NCBI GenBank assembly: GCA_021413675.1
Contig: JAIOQA010000293.1
Location: 1 to 43,143, forward strand
From: Deltaproteobacteria bacterium
Lineage (GTDB): Bacteria > Myxococcota_A > Polyangia > Haliangiales > Haliangiaceae
Direction of reading: 5' to 3'
Length of the DNA stretch: 43,143 bases
In this document: positions 41,544-43,143 of the stretch, piece by piece
Position numbering within the stretch: the stretch's first letter is position 1
How the letters are laid out: each line of letters opens with the position of its first letter
Translations under genes and position numbers: made by a program
The notes under the pieces: model-generated
Told to the model about the DNA's origin: nothing
Seen by the model: only the letters and a program-made list of their open reading frames with translations
Database searches by the model: none

Positions 41544-42871
41544 TGAATCCGCCGATGACAGGTCCCGAGTCGGAGTCCGCGCCCGAGGCGCTCGGCTTCG
41601 AGCTGCCGCCGCCGGCGCGGCTGTCCAAGGTCACGGTCGGGCTCGTGCTGGCCGCGGTGATCGGCTGCGCGTTCGCGATCGGCTACTGGCCGCACCGCAC
41701 CGCCAAGGGCGAGCAGGCCGCCGCCGCGGCGGTGCCGACGGCCCTGCTGCGCGTCGAGGTGGTGACCGCGACCGAGGTCGCGAGCGATCGCGCGCTGGTG
41801 CTGACCGGCAGCGTGGTCCCGCTCGAGCAGGCCACGCTCTACCCGCGGGTCGCGGGCTACGTGAAGAGCTGGTCGGTCGACATCGGCGACAAGGTCAAGG
41901 CCGGCCAGGTGCTCGCCGAGATCGAGGCGCCCGAGGTGGAGGCGCAGCTCGCGCAGGCGCGCGCCGAGCTCGCGCAGGCGAAGGCCGCGCTGGCCCAGGC
42001 GGTCGCGAAGCAGACGTTCTCCGCCGGCAACGCCGCGCGCTACGCCTCGCTCGGGCAGGCCGAGGTCGTCGCCAAGGCCGAGGTCGAGTCGAGCGCGGCC
42101 CAGGCCGAGAGCGACACCGCGAGCGTGACCGCGGCGAAGGCGGCGATCGCCGCGCAGCAGGCCAACCTGGCCCGGCTCGCCGAGCAGGAGGGCTTCACGC
42201 GGGTGGTCGCGCCGTTCGCGGGAACGATCACGTCGCGGTCGGTGGATCGCGGCGCGCTGGTCAGCGCCGGCACCGCGACGCCGATGTTCACGCTGGCCTC
42301 GACGGATCCGGTCCGGATCCTGGTGCAGGTGCCGCAGGCGGTCGCGCCGAGCGTGACCGCGGGCGTGGCGGCGACGGTGACGGTGCGCGAGTACGCGATC
42401 CGGAAGTTCACCGGCACCGTGACCCGCACCGCCGGTGCGCTCGATCCGTCGCTGCGCACGATGACCGTCGAGATCCGCGTGCCCAACGGCGACGGCGCGC
42501 TGCTCTCGGGCATGTTCGTGCAGGTCGCGCTGTCCTTGCCGTTCCCGCACCGGGTGCTCGAGGTGCCGGCGACCGCGCTCTACAACGATGCGCAGGGCCT
42601 GCGGGTCGCGACGATCGATGCGACGGGCGCGGTGCACTTCGCGCCGATCGTGATCGAGCGCGACACCGGCGCGACGATCCAGATCGCGAGCGGGCTGGTC
42701 GGCAGCGAGAAGATCGTGAAGCTCGCGCTGGCGTCGCTGTCCGAGGGCGATCGCGTCGAGGCGTTCGTGGCGCCGCCGAAGCCGAAGGCGGACGGCGCGA
42801 AGCCCGGCGACGGCGCGAAGCCCGCGGATGGCGCGAAGCCCGCGGACGGCGCGAAGCCCGGCGCGCGATGA
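41543..42871 (+). CDS. RND efflux periplasmic adaptor (MFP) with repeat tail
   Basis: 442 residues. One TM anchor lies at about 32-50 (VTVGLVLAAVIGCAFAIGYW). The membrane-fusion-protein core includes a lipoyl domain (YPRVAGYVKSWSVDIGDKVK), an Ala/Gln/Glu-rich coiled coil (about 130-205), a beta-barrel and the membrane-proximal domain. It links the permease to an outer-membrane channel. The C-terminus ends in four copies of Asp-Gly-Ala-Lys-Pro-(Gly/Ala), which is not part of the family. Stop overlaps the next gene by ATGA, so it is the middle gene of an operon that continues off the window. Confidence 0.93.
   Translation: MNPPMTGPESESAPEALGFELPPPARLSKVTVGLVLAAVIGCAFAIGYWPHRTAKGEQAAAAAVPTALLRVEVVTATEVASDRALVLTGSVVPLEQATLYPRVAGYVKSWSVDIGDKVKAGQVLAEIEAPEVEAQLAQARAELAQAKAALAQAVAKQTFSAGNAARYASLGQAEVVAKAEVESSAAQAESDTASVTAAKAAIAAQQANLARLAEQEGFTRVVAPFAGTITSRSVDRGALVSAGTATPMFTLASTDPVRILVQVPQAVAPSVTAGVAATVTVREYAIRKFTGTVTRTAGALDPSLRTMTVEIRVPNGDGALLSGMFVQVALSLPFPHRVLEVPATALYNDAQGLRVATIDATGAVHFAPIVIERDTGATIQIASGLVGSEKIVKLALASLSEGDRVEAFVAPPKPKADGAKPGDGAKPADGAKPADGAKPGAR
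42791..42862 (+). repeat. Four 18-bp in-frame repeats at the adaptor C-terminus
   Basis: GACGGCGCGAAGCCCGG-type units start at 42791, 42809, 42827 and 42845, encoding DGAKPG, DGAKPA, DGAKPA and DGAKPG. The 18-base period keeps the frame, so copy number could change by slippage without breaking the gene. Confidence 0.8.
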
Positions 42872-43143
42872 CCTCGCGTCCCGTGTTCGTGACCGGGGCG
42901 ACCGGCAACGTCGGTCGCGCGGTCGTCGACGCGCTGGTCGCGCGCGGCGTGCCGGTGCGCGTGGGCGATCGCGCGCCCGAGCGGCTGGCGCCGCGCGCCG
43001 GCACCGAAGCGGTGCGCTTCGACTTCGCCGATCCGACCACGTTCTCCGCTGCGGTCGGGTGCGGCGCCGCGTTCGTGCTGCGTCCGCCGGCGATCTCGAA
43101 GGTCAAGCCCACGCTCAACGCCTTCGTCGACGCCGCCCGCGCC
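42868..43143 (+). CDS. NmrA/SDR-type NAD(P)-binding protein (3' truncated)
   Basis: The first 92 codons are present before the window ends. The N-terminus RPVFVTGATGNVGRAVVDAL gives the extended-SDR/NmrA loop TGATGNVG (about residues 9-16), and RVGDRAPERLA follows, as expected for the NADP-binding strand. It starts in an ATGA overlap with the adaptor gene and so belongs to the RND operon. It could reduce a quinone or small compound, but substrate and length are unknown. Confidence 0.85.
   Translation, partial: MTSRPVFVTGATGNVGRAVVDALVARGVPVRVGDRAPERLAPRAGTEAVRFDFADPTTFSAAVGCGAAFVLRPPAISKVKPTLNAFVDAARA

Overview
The window is very GC-rich, densely packed bacterial chromosome with no stretch over 300 bases free of genes (the longest gaps are about 150-190 bases). 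Several things point to Myxococcota (myxobacteria): a secreted amidase ending in a MYXO-CTERM-type Gly-Cys tail plus membrane helix plus Arg cluster, an AgmX/PglI-type C-terminal domain, a Ser/Thr protein kinase, many small lipoproteins, and an F0 ATP-synthase cluster separate from F1. I cannot fix genus from sequence alone; a Haliangiales/Kofleriaceae-like lineage is a guess.

Layout. 1-2817 (+): end of a helical protein, a lipoprotein, a DUF2934 protein and a six-TM Ser/Thr kinase. 2834-8057 (-): a secreted protein of unknown function and the HrpA RNA helicase. 8142-10920 (+): LysR regulator, DUF2938 membrane protein and a YhhS-like MFS exporter. 10941-17713 (mixed): small P-loop kinase, lipoproteins, type I methionine aminopeptidase, a LysR DNA-binding domain with no sensor domain, a PEBP-family lipoprotein, an AgmX-domain lipoprotein, HtpX protease, PAP2 phosphatase and a membrane lipoprotein. 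17744-21115 (+): VWA lipoprotein, then a KefF/G-like oxidoreductase overlapping a KefB/C potassium/proton antiporter. 21190-23999 (+): a zinc-ribbon/cobalamin-binding protein carrying the CarH photoreceptor W-x9-EH signature, an AraC regulator and an SDR. 24044-25130: a SUKH immunity-like gene and a ParE-type toxin-antitoxin pair. 25270-25344 (-): tRNA-Gly(GCC) with a good sigma70 promoter and a terminator-like hairpin. 25511-29696 (+): small lipoprotein, glmS, moaC, amidase. 29680-38185 (-): outer-membrane barrel, cyclic-nucleotide-binding protein, atpE-atpB-atpI-atpZ, hemL, DsbA/FrnE-like protein, BenM/CatM-type LysR, AraC and a Notum-like pectin-acetylesterase-family lipoprotein. 38367-43143 (+): RND permease, its adaptor and a truncated NAD(P)-binding protein.

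Functional links. The BenM/CatM-type LysR gene (35141-36016) and the RND operon promoter (38292-38306) each carry a perfect ATAC-N7-GTAT palindrome, the site known for that LysR class, so this LysR probably controls itself and the efflux operon. KefF/G-like and Kef antiporter genes overlap by ATGA and share a candidate promoter. glmS and moaC overlap by GTGA. hemL and the F0 genes run as one apparent operon lacking the b subunit and all F1 genes. The most interesting single gene is the zinc-ribbon B12 protein at 21190, a candidate light or cobalamin sensor without the usual MerR domain.
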